Positions 1-7,313 are shown, numbered from the stretch's first letter. The stretch: 10,306 nt of DNA from Halomonas sp. (GCA_003560175.1 PWIZ01000288.1:1-10306), one strand, 5' to 3'. Made by a program: numbers and translations. Notes: generated from the sequence alone by a model not told the origin.

Positions 1-732
1 CTCCCCTACCCCCTCGAAGGTTGCCGCTATGTGGCCTCCCGGCGGCACCTCGAGCATGCCGCACCAGCTGCCCGTGGCCACCAGGTCGCCAGGCTGCAGG
101 GGCCAGCCGCGGCTGGCCGCGTGGTCGGCAAGCCAGGGAAGCAGCGCCAGCGGATCGCCCAGGGGGTGCCGCCAGCCCTCGGGGATCGGCGCCTGGTCGG
201 TGACCTCGAGCGATAGCCTGGTGTCGCCGCACCAGCCCGACACCCCGCTGCCGATGACCAGGCCGCCGTGCATCTGCAGGTCGGCGAGGAGAAAGGCGTC
301 GGGCAGCTCGCGCCATTGCTCTGCGCGAACGTCGAAGCCCTCGATCACCGCCAGGGTCTCCCCGACTGCCGCCGCCACCTCCTCGCGGCTGGCTCCCGCC
401 GACAGCGGGCGAGACAGGCGAACCCCCAGTTCCACTTCGATGCCGGCAACGCTCACAGGGCCGCGCATCCTGGCGGGACTGAGCTGATAGCGGTCATCGG
501 GGATCGGGGCCGCCTTGGGAGGATGGCCCATGGCCAGCTTCCAGCCGTGAGGACGTCCCATGGGCCACCAGCCGAGACGCTCCCCCAGAGCTGCCTGAAT
601 CGCATAGGCGTCATCGGGGCCCTCAGGCGACAGCCGTCTGGCCGTCTCCGCCGACAGCGGGCGGCCCTCACGCCAGGCCAGGACAAGCGCCTCGACCAGC
701 GACGCCGGCACTCCGCCGCTCACGCCGACCAT
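1..732 (-). CDS. 2-keto-4-pentenoate hydratase / FAH-family protein (partial, C-terminus off left edge)
   Basis: An open frame of 244 codons runs without a stop to the left edge, so the last part is missing; relatives are about 260 residues, so little is lost. The translation resembles the MhpD group of the fumarylacetoacetate hydrolase superfamily, metal-dependent cytoplasmic enzymes that hydrate, decarboxylate or hydrolyse 2-oxo acids. Visible marks are GWKLAMG (63-69), the metal-ligand pattern E99-x-E101 followed by E131 in AVIEGFDVR, the segment around DAFLLADLQMHGG (145-157) that matches the family's D-x-x-A-D-N block, and GDLVATGSW (215-223) near the C-terminus. The family's usual ADN is ADL here. 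The ATG at 732 overlaps the end of the hydantoinase gene by 13 bp, so translation is probably coupled. It is the last operon gene seen in the window. The substrate is unknown; hydratase, decarboxylase and acylpyruvate hydrolase activities are all possible. The family call is firm, the reaction is not. Confidence 0.82.
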   Translation of the reverse strand, partial: MVGVSGGVPASLVEALVLAWREGRPLSAETARRLSPEGPDDAYAIQAALGERLGWWPMGRPHGWKLAMGHPPKAAPIPDDRYQLSPARMRGPVSVAGIEVELGVRLSRPLSAGASREEVAAAVGETLAVIEGFDVRAEQWRELPDAFLLADLQMHGGLVIGSGVSGWCGDTRLSLEVTDQAPIPEGWRHPLGDPLALLPWLADHAASRGWPLQPGDLVATGSWCGMLEVPPGGHIAATFEGVGE

Positions 733-2171
733 GTCACGCCCCCATCGGGTCTCGGCTTGGGGCGCGCCGGCTCCGGCAGGTCACAGCGCAGGAAGCGGCC
801 GCGACCGGGGCCTCCCAGATAGGCGCCATCGCGCCACACGACCTCGCCCCGGGAGAGGGTCAGGGCCGGCCAGGCGCTGACCGGAATACCCTCATAGGGC
901 GTGTAATCCACGGCGTGATGCAGGTCCGCATTGCGAATCGTGCGCTCGAGCCCGGTCTCCCAGATCACCAGGTCGGCGTCGGCGCCCACGGCAATGGAGC
1001 CCTTGCGCGGGTAGAGCCCGTACATCCGCGCCACGTTGGTCGCCGTCAGAGCCACGAACTGCTGGATGGTCAGTCGGCCGGTTTCCACCCCGTGGCTGAA
1101 GAGCAGCGCCAGACGAGTCTCCAGGCCGGGAATACCGTTGGGAATCCGATCGAAGCTGGCATCGTCTCCGGCGGCAAACTTGCCCTCGGGGCCGGCGAGA
1201 GTGAAGGGGGCGTGGTCCGAGGAGAAGACCTGGAAGACGCCGCTCTCGAGGCCATCCCAGACCACCTGCTGATTGGCACGATCCCGGGGTGGCGGACTGC
1301 AGATGCACTTGGCGCCATGATGATCATCGTCTCTGATGCCGATATCCTCGGCGGTCAGGAAGAGGTACTGGGGGCAGGTCTCGGCATAGATCCGCAACCC
1401 CTGGCTGTGGGCCCAGCGAATCTGCTCCACCGCCTCACGGCCTGACACATGCACGATCAGTATCGGCACATCGACCAGTTCAGCATAAGCGATGGCCCGG
1501 TGGGCGGCCTCCCGCTCGACCAACATGGGCCGCGCCGCCGCATGGTAGCGCGGTGCGGTATGGCCCTGTGCCAACAGCCGCTCGGTCAGCCAGGCGATGC
1601 AGTCCGAGTTCTCGGCGTGAACCATGACCATGGCACCGTGTTCTCGAGCGACCGCCAGCACATCGATGATCTCCCGGTCGGCAAGCTTCAGGTCGTCATA
1701 GGTCATGTAGATCTTGAAGGAGGTGTACCCCTCGCGTATCAGCGCCGGCAGCTCCTCGCCCAGCACCTCGGGGGTGGGATCGGTGACGATCAGGTGGAAG
1801 GCATAGTCGATACAGGCCTTGCCCTCGGCGCGGCGATGGTAGTCCTTGACCGCCGCTCTCAGGCTCTGGCCCTTGATCTGCAGCGCGAAGGGAAACACGG
1901 TGGTGGTGCCGCCACAGGCCGCCGAGCGGGTCCCGGTCAGGAAATCATCGGCCATGCGAGAGCCATCCGACGTCGGCTGGTCCAGATGGCAGTGGCCGTC
2001 GATGCCGCCGGGGAGCACCCAGCGACCCTCGGCGTCCACCTCCTCGCGCCCCGCGGCCAGCCCGCTGCCCAGGGCCACGATGGTGCCGTTGCGGATGCCG
2101 ATGTCGGCCTCGAAGACGTCGGCCGCCGTGGCACAGCGGGCATGGCGAATCACCAGGTCGAACTCATTCAT
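720..2171 (-). CDS. Dihydropyrimidinase / D-hydantoinase-family cyclic amidohydrolase
   Basis: This 483-residue protein has the full binuclear-zinc amidohydrolase site: H60 and H62 in GGIDGHCHLDQP, the lysine to be carboxylated K153 in SFKIYMTYD, H185 in VHAEN, H241 in IVHVSG and D319 in SSDHAPF. ETCPQYL (264-270) and SPPPRD (292-297) are further dihydropyrimidinase-type signatures, and Y158 sits where the family's substrate-binding tyrosine lies. Such enzymes hydrolytically open cyclic amides, imides or ureides (dihydropyrimidines, 5-substituted hydantoins) to N-carbamoyl or amide acids in the cytoplasm. The length is normal for the family. The open frame extends upstream to 2627, but the ATG at 2171 is chosen because it forms an ATGA overlap with the previous gene's stop and the homology begins there (MNEFDLVIRHA). 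Allantoinase is less likely given the retained SFKIYMTYD and ETCPQYL blocks. The exact ring substrate cannot be read from sequence. The hydA name would be by family only. Confidence 0.92.
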   Translation of the reverse strand: MNEFDLVIRHARCATAADVFEADIGIRNGTIVALGSGLAAGREEVDAEGRWVLPGGIDGHCHLDQPTSDGSRMADDFLTGTRSAACGGTTTVFPFALQIKGQSLRAAVKDYHRRAEGKACIDYAFHLIVTDPTPEVLGEELPALIREGYTSFKIYMTYDDLKLADREIIDVLAVAREHGAMVMVHAENSDCIAWLTERLLAQGHTAPRYHAAARPMLVEREAAHRAIAYAELVDVPILIVHVSGREAVEQIRWAHSQGLRIYAETCPQYLFLTAEDIGIRDDDHHGAKCICSPPPRDRANQQVVWDGLESGVFQVFSSDHAPFTLAGPEGKFAAGDDASFDRIPNGIPGLETRLALLFSHGVETGRLTIQQFVALTATNVARMYGLYPRKGSIAVGADADLVIWETGLERTIRNADLHHAVDYTPYEGIPVSAWPALTLSRGEVVWRDGAYLGGPGRGRFLRCDLPEPARPKPRPDGGVTWSA

Positions 2172-2899
2172 GGGTTCAGTCCTCCTTCCATCAGGCGGCC
2201 CCAGCCGGCAACGGGAATTCCGCCCTGCCCGGTCATCCGCAGCATCTTCCACACCACGGTGGCGGTGGTATCGAGCACCGGGACCCCCAGCTCGGCTTCC
2301 CACTGGGGCACCAGATGGGCGGAAGATAGATTGGTACAGGCCACCACGATGGCTGGCGCCCCGGCCTCGGCCACCCGCCTCACCTGGGCCGTGAGGGTCT
2401 CGGCCGTGACCTCGGCGTAGGCGAAGTTCTCGCTGATACCGAGATGATCCTCGGCCAGCACCTCGAAGCCGGCGTTGCGGTAGTTGGCGAGAATTCGCGA
2501 CTGAACGTCGCCGGTGTAGGGCGTCACCAGCCCGAAGCGCTGAAGCCCATGGGTCTCGAGGATCTCGTTGAGCGCCAGCATGGAGGTGGTGGCGGGGGTG
2601 CCCGTCTCCGCCTCGATGCGCTGACACAGCGTGACGTCATGGTCGAACCCAAGCCAGCCGGCGGAGGTCCCGCTCCAGCCGATCACGTCGACGCGAGCAT
2701 CGGCGAGCAGGGCCGCCGCGGCGAGCACGTGTCGGTCGTCGAACTGCCCGAGCGCCCGGTCGCTGAGGGCGATCTGCGTGACGGTAAAGCGCGAGAAGTG
2801 GGCTGTGACATCAGGCAGCTGAGCCAGCATGGCCGAGGTAAGCGGCTCCAGTGCCGTGTTGGACGAGGGCGTCAGCACCCCGAAGCGAAGGCGGGTCAT
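2168..2899 (-). CDS. Maleate isomerase / arylmalonate decarboxylase-like protein (Asp/Glu racemase superfamily)
   Basis: This 243-residue protein opens with GVLTPSSNTALEP (7-19), the N-terminal signature of maleate cis-trans isomerases and arylmalonate decarboxylases. It carries G77-T78-S79 in GWSGTSAGW, Y128 in VTPYTGD, and one catalytic-position cysteine, C188, in VVACTNLSS. Maleate isomerase uses a cysteine pair, whereas Bordetella arylmalonate decarboxylase has glycine at the first position followed by Thr-Ser forming a dioxyanion hole, with Cys188 as the acid. This protein follows the decarboxylase pattern. I infer a cofactor-free decarboxylase or isomerase acting on a malonate- or maleate-like acid, but a racemase with altered chemistry is possible. 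It is cytoplasmic, with no signal peptide. It overlaps both neighbours by ATGA (2896-2899 and 2168-2171), placing it directly before the hydantoinase. Confidence 0.85.
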   Translation of the reverse strand: MTRLRFGVLTPSSNTALEPLTSAMLAQLPDVTAHFSRFTVTQIALSDRALGQFDDRHVLAAAALLADARVDVIGWSGTSAGWLGFDHDVTLCQRIEAETGTPATTSMLALNEILETHGLQRFGLVTPYTGDVQSRILANYRNAGFEVLAEDHLGISENFAYAEVTAETLTAQVRRVAEAGAPAIVVACTNLSSAHLVPQWEAELGVPVLDTTATVVWKMLRMTGQGGIPVAGWGRLMEGGLNP

Positions 2900-3348
2900 G
2901 GCGTGACTCCCGGGTGAGTGATGGATTCGAGGAGGGTCATGGTCAGCGGCTGAGCCCCCTCCCAGAGGCAGCGGCGGCCAAGCTCAGGCAGCCGTTCGAT
3001 ACCCTCCACCACCGTCATGACGTGGTTGCCGGCGATGGGGCCGAGCTTGCTGGCGAAGGCACAGGGTCCGTAGGCCATCAGGATCTCGGTCTCGCTGTAG
3101 CCGCCGGGGTAGAAGAGCACTTCGCCGGGAGCGGGATAGCGGGTGGGCGTCTCCCAGGGCAGGTCGAAGGCGCGATCCCCCAGCGGCACCCAGACCCCCT
3201 CGCCGCTCCAGCGCACGTGCACCAGCTCTGTTTCCCAGGGCAGCAGGCCCAGCAGGGCGTCGACGCTGCGCGGAGCACCCGGATGGGTCTCGGCGGTGAA
3301 GGTCAGCTCACGGCTGGTCAGGCACAGGCGATGAACGGGATGGCTCAT
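2896..3348 (-). CDS. DUF3830 family protein
   Basis: A 150-residue protein matching the DUF3830 pattern, a small cyclophilin-like family of unknown activity. Visible marks are the APRSVDALLGLLPWETELVHVRWSGE stretch (residues 25-50; key part HVRWSGE), YPAPGEVLFYPGG (71-83) and the late GPIAGN (103-108). There is no signal peptide or membrane segment. The frame is open to 3402, but the added upstream residues are Arg/Gly-rich and unlike the family. The ATG at 3348 makes a 4-bp ATGA overlap with the racemase-like gene and gives the family's normal length. Its stop likewise overlaps the next start. From memory, DUF3830 genes often sit near amidohydrolases, hydantoin racemase-like genes and transporters, so a role in handling a ring compound or its product is likely, but the activity is unknown. 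The fold assignment is family knowledge, not something seen here. Confidence 0.85.
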   Translation of the reverse strand: MSHPVHRLCLTSRELTFTAETHPGAPRSVDALLGLLPWETELVHVRWSGEGVWVPLGDRAFDLPWETPTRYPAPGEVLFYPGGYSETEILMAYGPCAFASKLGPIAGNHVMTVVEGIERLPELGRRCLWEGAQPLTMTLLESITHPGVTP

Positions 3349-4097
3349 GACATGCCCTCCCGTCCCACCAGCCCGGCCAGAGCGCCCGGCAGGCCTCGGC
3401 AAGCCTTGGTCGGCGGGACGGCATAGCTGCCGGAGGTCGCCGGGCGTGGTGCCAGCCGAGCCAACAGCTCGGCCTGGCGCACCGCGCAGCTCACCCCGTC
3501 GACAATCGGCACGGGGATTCGGCTTTCCACCTCACGGGCCAGACCGGCCAGCGGAGCCCCGGCGATGATCAGCACGTCGGCGCCATCCTCGCTCACCGCC
3601 CTCTCGCAGAGGCTCACCAGCTGCTCCGCCTTGTCCTGCTGCACGGCGCCAATGTCCCTCAGCGGCTCGTCCAGGCAGCGAATACCGGCCAGCCGCGAGG
3701 CCATCCCATAGCGATCCACCGTCTCGCGATACCAGGCCTGAATGCGCCGGGAGATGGCGACGATCCCGATGCGGCCCCCCAGCATGGCCGCGCTCATGAG
3801 CGCACTCTCGGTCAGACCGACCACAGGAATCGGCAGCATCTCCCGGGCGGCTTCCAGGCCGGGATCGCCAAAGGCGGCCACCACGGCCGCGTCATGGCCT
3901 GTCTGGTGCTCGGCCAGCTCCACCAGCGTGGCGTAGGCCCCGATCGCCGCCTCGGCGCGAGTCTCGATGTAGGCCACACCACAGGGTGCCGTGCGCAGGG
4001 TCAGGTCCGTGTCGGGCGCGGCGCTGCGCCTTGCCTCGTTGGCAATCAGCTCGGTGACGCTCTGCGAAATGTTCGGATTGACGATCAACAGCTTCAT
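3345..4097 (-). CDS. Asp/Glu/hydantoin racemase-family protein lacking both catalytic cysteines
   Basis: This 250-residue protein has the layout of hydantoin racemases: MKLLIVNPNIS at the N-terminus, the FGDPGLEAARE block (76-86), PVVGLTESA (91-99), and PVPIVDGVSCAVRQAE (195-210) near the end. The two cysteines that act as acid and base in true racemases of this group, normally in ACFGDPGL and LGCAGM, are both alanine here: A75 (VVAAFGDPG) and A181 (IIAGAPLAGL). Codons at both places read cleanly as GCC and GCT, so this is not a frameshift. Classical two-cysteine racemisation is therefore unlikely; it may be an isomerase, lyase, hydrolase or binding protein using the same fold. The start at 4097 is chosen over a frame open to 4286 because it has a GGGGAGAG ribosome site just upstream and begins at the homology; the stop of the amidohydrolase gene is 13 bp away. 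It ends in an ATGA overlap with the DUF3830 gene. Confidence 0.87.
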   Translation of the reverse strand: MKLLIVNPNISQSVTELIANEARRSAAPDTDLTLRTAPCGVAYIETRAEAAIGAYATLVELAEHQTGHDAAVVAAFGDPGLEAAREMLPIPVVGLTESALMSAAMLGGRIGIVAISRRIQAWYRETVDRYGMASRLAGIRCLDEPLRDIGAVQQDKAEQLVSLCERAVSEDGADVLIIAGAPLAGLAREVESRIPVPIVDGVSCAVRQAELLARLAPRPATSGSYAVPPTKACRGLPGALAGLVGREGMS

Positions 4098-4110
4098 CAG
4101 GCTCTCCCCT

Positions 4111-5469
4111 TCATACCTGGGCCCGGGCGCGCTGCCACAGCGCCTCGGCGGCGGACTGCGCATCGGCCAGCAGAGCGGCGGTGTCGGCGTGACACAGCTC
4201 GCCGCGATCGACCACGATCTCTCCGTTGCAGACCACGGTCTCGACGTCCCGCCCCTGGGCGGTATGCACCAGATTGCCCAGGGCATGGATCAAGGGGACG
4301 AGATGCGGGCGGCGGAAATCGAACGCGACCAGATCGGCACGCTTGCCCGGGGTGAGCGAGCCCAACTCGTCCTCCATCCCCAGCGCCCGGGCCCCGCCGA
4401 GCGTGGCCATCTCCAGCGCGTGATGGGGCTGCCAGGTATCGTTGACCTCGCCCTCCTGGACGCGCCCCATGATCAGCGCCCAGCGCATCACCTCGACCAT
4501 GTCGGCATGCATGTTGTCGGTGGCCAGCGCCAGGTTGGCGCCGGCCTCACGCAGGCGGGTGGTGGGCGCGATGCGCCCCCCGGTGGCATTGCCGCGCGGC
4601 ACGTGGGCGATATTGGTACCGCTGGCGCCGATGCGTGCGATGTCGCTATCGCTGACGTACATGCAGTGAGCCGCGGTAAATCGAGGCCCCAGCAGGCCCA
4701 CCTCCTCGAGCAGCTCGGTGGGGCTCATGCCGTCGCGCTCCTGAACGCGGCGATTCTCCTTGAGGCTCTGGGAGAGATGGCCGTTCACCCGCATGTCCAG
4801 GGCATCACGGGCCTCGGCCACCCTCGCGAGCAGCGCCCGCGAGCAGGTGTCCGGCGCATGCGCGGCCAGCTCGACCCCGAGCCGTCCGTCCATGCCGCCC
4901 TGCCAGCGCTCATGCAGCGCCACGGCCTCCGCCAGGGTGCGCTCGCCGATCTCGGTGCGGTGCTCCCAGATGCCTTCGTGCACGCGGCTGAAGTCCACAT
5001 CGTGGATCCGACCGCAGGTGATCACCCGCATGCCCAGCTCCCCCATGGCCGGCAGGGTCCGGTCGGCGTGGACGTAGCTGTCGTTGATCAGGGTGGAGCC
5101 GAACAGCAGCGCCTCGGCGGCGCCCAGCCGGGCCAGGGCCACCGCCTCCTCTTCACTGACCTCATGACCATGGGGGACGCCCGGGGTGTAGGCCGGGGCG
5201 AAGCCCATGTCCTCGGCGACGCCGCGTACCATGGTCAGGATGGTGTGGGTATGCACATTGACGAAGCCCGGCGTCACCACGCGACCGCTCAGGTCGAGCG
5301 TTCGCCGGGCCGGCGGCCGCGGCACATCGGGCTCGTCCGGACCAACCGTCACCAGGCGTCCAGCGTGGATCACCAGTCGAGCGCTGGGGATCTCGCCGAG
5401 TTCCGGGTCGACGGTGATGGCACGAGGGCCATGGATCACCAGGTCGGCGGGATGGGCAGCATCAAACAT
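4111..5469 (-). CDS. Metal-dependent amidohydrolase, COG0402 / ATZ-TRZ deaminase type
   Basis: This 452-residue protein belongs to the mononuclear-metal amidohydrolases that deaminate or dechlorinate N-heterocycles (SsnA, guanine, cytosine and hydroxyatrazine-type enzymes). All key residues are visible: H73 and H75 in NVHTHT, H204 in AAHAPDTCS, H231 with E238 in HLSQSLKE, H268 in AAHC, and D318 in LATDN. A C-terminal composite beta-sandwich strand set (LGSLTPGKRADLVAFDF) is typical. Two blocks depart from the common form: HAPD instead of HAPY, and ATDN instead of GTDG, which may reshape the substrate pocket. It is cytoplasmic with no signal peptide. The ATG at 5469 is preceded by a strong AGGAG site with 6-bp spacing, and the stop of the TRAP large permease lies 18 bp upstream. 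I infer hydrolytic deamination of an imported ring compound; the substrate is not identifiable. A 519-codon frame on the opposite strand here is a composition shadow. Confidence 0.92.
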   Translation of the reverse strand: MFDAAHPADLVIHGPRAITVDPELGEIPSARLVIHAGRLVTVGPDEPDVPRPPARRTLDLSGRVVTPGFVNVHTHTILTMVRGVAEDMGFAPAYTPGVPHGHEVSEEEAVALARLGAAEALLFGSTLINDSYVHADRTLPAMGELGMRVITCGRIHDVDFSRVHEGIWEHRTEIGERTLAEAVALHERWQGGMDGRLGVELAAHAPDTCSRALLARVAEARDALDMRVNGHLSQSLKENRRVQERDGMSPTELLEEVGLLGPRFTAAHCMYVSDSDIARIGASGTNIAHVPRGNATGGRIAPTTRLREAGANLALATDNMHADMVEVMRWALIMGRVQEGEVNDTWQPHHALEMATLGGARALGMEDELGSLTPGKRADLVAFDFRRPHLVPLIHALGNLVHTAQGRDVETVVCNGEIVVDRGELCHADTAALLADAQSAAEALWQRARAQV

Positions 5470-5475
5470 CGTCCT

Positions 5476-5480
5476 CTCCT
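5476..5480 (-). promoter_or_regulatory. Ribosome binding site of the amidohydrolase gene
   Basis: AGGAG on the minus strand with 6 bp to the ATG at 5469, within the 18-bp gap after the TRAP large-permease gene. It fixes the start and suggests independent re-initiation here rather than stop-start coupling. Confidence 0.65.
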
Positions 5481-5487
5481 CGTGGGG

Positions 5488-6768
5488 TCAGAAGCCCATG
5501 GCCCTGGGCAGCGCCGTGACAACGGACGGCACGGCGATGCACAGGCCTAGGATGGCGAACTGGAAGGCGACAAAGGGCAGGGATTCGGCGACGAGCTTCA
5601 TCATGGGGACGCGGGTAATGCCGCTCATGACGAAGTAGAGGACGCCCACCGGAGGCGTCATCATGCCGACCACCAGGTTGTACATGAACAGGAACCCGAA
5701 ATAGAGCGGGTCGACTCCGTAGGCCACCGCGATCGGCGCAAACAGCGGCACCAGCATGATGTAGGCGGCGTTGGACTCGATCAGCATCCCCACCACGACC
5801 AGCAGTGCCATGGTCAGGAGAATGAACATCATCGGATCGCCGGTCAGGGACTGGATGAACGACGACAGCATCATCGGCACCATCTCGATGGTGAAGACGA
5901 AGGTCAGCGCCGAGGCGAAGGCAATCAGGGCACCCACCATGGCGGAGGTCACCGCCGCCCGGTAGAGGCAACCCGGGAGGTCTGCCAGGCGCAGCCGCCG
6001 CGTTATCACGAAGCCGATGAATGCCGAGTAGACCACGGCGATGGCCGCCCCCTCGGTGGCGGTGAAGATGCCACCGACGATGCCGCCCACCACGATCACC
6101 GGCATCAGGATGATGACGATGGCGCGACGGGCCTGATGCGCGACGTTGCAGAGGTTGAAGCGCTCGCCGGTCAGGGCATAGCCACGTTTCCAGGAAATGA
6201 ACGAGGCGATCGCCATGAAGCCCAGCGCCAGCAGAATGCCCGGCACGATACCTGCCAGGAAGAGCCCACCGACCGACACCGACGAGCCCGCCATCAGGGC
6301 ATAGACGATCATGGCGTTGCTGGGCGGGATCACCGGCCCCAGGTTGGCCGCCGAGGCGATGACGGCACCGGAGTAGGCGTCCGGGTAGTATTTGCGCAGC
6401 GCCGGCACCAGCGTACTGCCCATGGCACTGGCACTGGCCACGGCCGCCCCGCTGACCGAGGCGAAGATGGTCCCGGAGGTGATCGTCACGTGGGCCAGGC
6501 CACCATGCATGCGACCGACCAGGCTGTTGGCGAAGCCGATCAAACGGTCCATGATGCCGGCCCGCACCATCAGTTCGCCGGCCAGCATGAAGAGCGGAAT
6601 CGCCATCAGCGGGAAGCTGTCGACGGCATGCATCATGCGCTGAGGCATGACGACCAGCTCGAAATCCAGCATCCACAGTCCGATCAGGGAGCCGAACCCC
6701 AGGGCAAAGGCGAGCGGCATACCTAAGGCGGCCAGCGCGAGAAACAGTCCAACGGCAAGCCAGGTCAT
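5488..6768 (-). CDS. TRAP transporter large permease, DctM type
   Basis: This 426-residue, strongly hydrophobic protein has the pattern of the 12-helix membrane subunit of tripartite ATP-independent periplasmic transporters, which couples solute import to the sodium or proton gradient. Signature blocks are FPLMAIPLFMLAGELM (52-67), the TSGTIFASVSGAAVASASAMGS region (98-119), ASAANLGPVIPPSNAMIVYA (138-157) and VGMMTPPVGVLYFV (367-380). Length is normal for the unfused form. Its ATG at 6768 overlaps the small permease stop as ATGA, as is common for DctQM pairs that form one complex in the inner membrane. The solute is decided by the DctP partner and is not readable here, but most TRAP systems take up organic anions carrying a carboxylate. 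A same-strand shifted frame at 5462-6838 is a shadow. Confidence 0.97.
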   Translation of the reverse strand: MTWLAVGLFLALAALGMPLAFALGFGSLIGLWMLDFELVVMPQRMMHAVDSFPLMAIPLFMLAGELMVRAGIMDRLIGFANSLVGRMHGGLAHVTITSGTIFASVSGAAVASASAMGSTLVPALRKYYPDAYSGAVIASAANLGPVIPPSNAMIVYALMAGSSVSVGGLFLAGIVPGILLALGFMAIASFISWKRGYALTGERFNLCNVAHQARRAIVIILMPVIVVGGIVGGIFTATEGAAIAVVYSAFIGFVITRRLRLADLPGCLYRAAVTSAMVGALIAFASALTFVFTIEMVPMMLSSFIQSLTGDPMMFILLTMALLVVVGMLIESNAAYIMLVPLFAPIAVAYGVDPLYFGFLFMYNLVVGMMTPPVGVLYFVMSGITRVPMMKLVAESLPFVAFQFAILGLCIAVPSVVTALPRAMGF

Positions 6769-7313
6769 GCGACCTCCTCCCAGGTGCGTGAGCCCCCCCA
6801 GGCCAGCAGAGCCAGATGCAGGAAGGCGTGCAGGCCACAGATCAATACCGCGATGTAATAGACCGAGGACGTGATAGCCAGTGTCGGCATCTGCTCCGAC
6901 CAGCGATCGACGGTCGCGACCCAGGCACCCAGCATGACCATGAGCATCAGCAGAGTGGATATGGCGGCCATGGCACGAAACAGCACTTCTCGAATGCGGA
7001 CCGGCATCAGCATCATGAACAGGTCGATGCCCACATGGACGCCGTGCTTCACCCCGTGGGGAATGGCCAGGAAGATCGCCCAGATGAAGAACAGTCGTGA
7101 CAGCTCATCGGCGGAGTCGATGGAAGAACCCAGCACGTAGCGGAAGAACACCTGCAAGGACACGATGGTGGCCATCAGCCCCATGACCGCCACGATCGCC
7201 CAGTAGGTGGTGGCATCACAGATGACGACGAGCCGCTTGAGGGCCCCGAAGGCCCCGCCCACGGGGGGCGGGGCAGGACGGGCTTCATGGTTCGGATCAG
7301 AAAACAGCATCAT
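6765..7313 (-). CDS. TRAP transporter small permease, DctQ type
   Basis: This 182-residue membrane protein has four hydrophobic segments at roughly residues 35-56, 74-88, 112-134 and 150-172, matching the four-helix DctQ subunit. The family signature FRYVLGSSIDSADELSRLFFIWAIFL spans 57-82 (FRYVLG, then the acidic DELSR). It pairs with DctM in the inner membrane. Two adjacent ATG codons (7313 and 7310) could both serve; the sequence before them has only a poor ribosome site, and the DctP stop lies 9 bp upstream, so translation is probably coupled to DctP. A proline-rich N-terminal tail of about 25 residues precedes the first helix, longer than in many relatives. It ends in an ATGA overlap with the large permease gene. 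Confidence 0.93.
   Translation of the reverse strand: MMLFSDPNHEARPAPPPVGGAFGALKRLVVICDATTYWAIVAVMGLMATIVSLQVFFRYVLGSSIDSADELSRLFFIWAIFLAIPHGVKHGVHVGIDLFMMLMPVRIREVLFRAMAAISTLLMLMVMLGAWVATVDRWSEQMPTLAITSSVYYIAVLICGLHAFLHLALLAWGGSRTWEEVA

Noticed and set aside
1449..2420. 323-codon plus-strand frame opposite the hydantoinase
   Set aside because: It spans two real minus-strand genes and shows no domain; an antisense shadow.
2172..2627. Upstream extension of the hydantoinase frame, which would suggest a fusion protein
   Set aside because: The extension is out-of-frame reading of the AMDase-like gene; the ATGA overlap at 2168-2171 marks the real start.
4098..4286. Upstream extension of the racemase-like frame
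   Set aside because: It lies inside the amidohydrolase gene in another frame, and a ribosome site and the homology start at 4097.
3991..5550. 519-codon open frame on the plus strand opposite the amidohydrolase
   Set aside because: It is rich in His, Gly, Arg and Gln with no recognisable domain and lies exactly antisense to a gene with a complete active site; typical of high-GC antisense frames.
5462..6838. 458-codon minus-strand frame overlapping the TRAP large permease
   Set aside because: It is a shifted frame of the same DNA with Arg/His/Gly-rich translation; the true frame has clear TRAP motifs.
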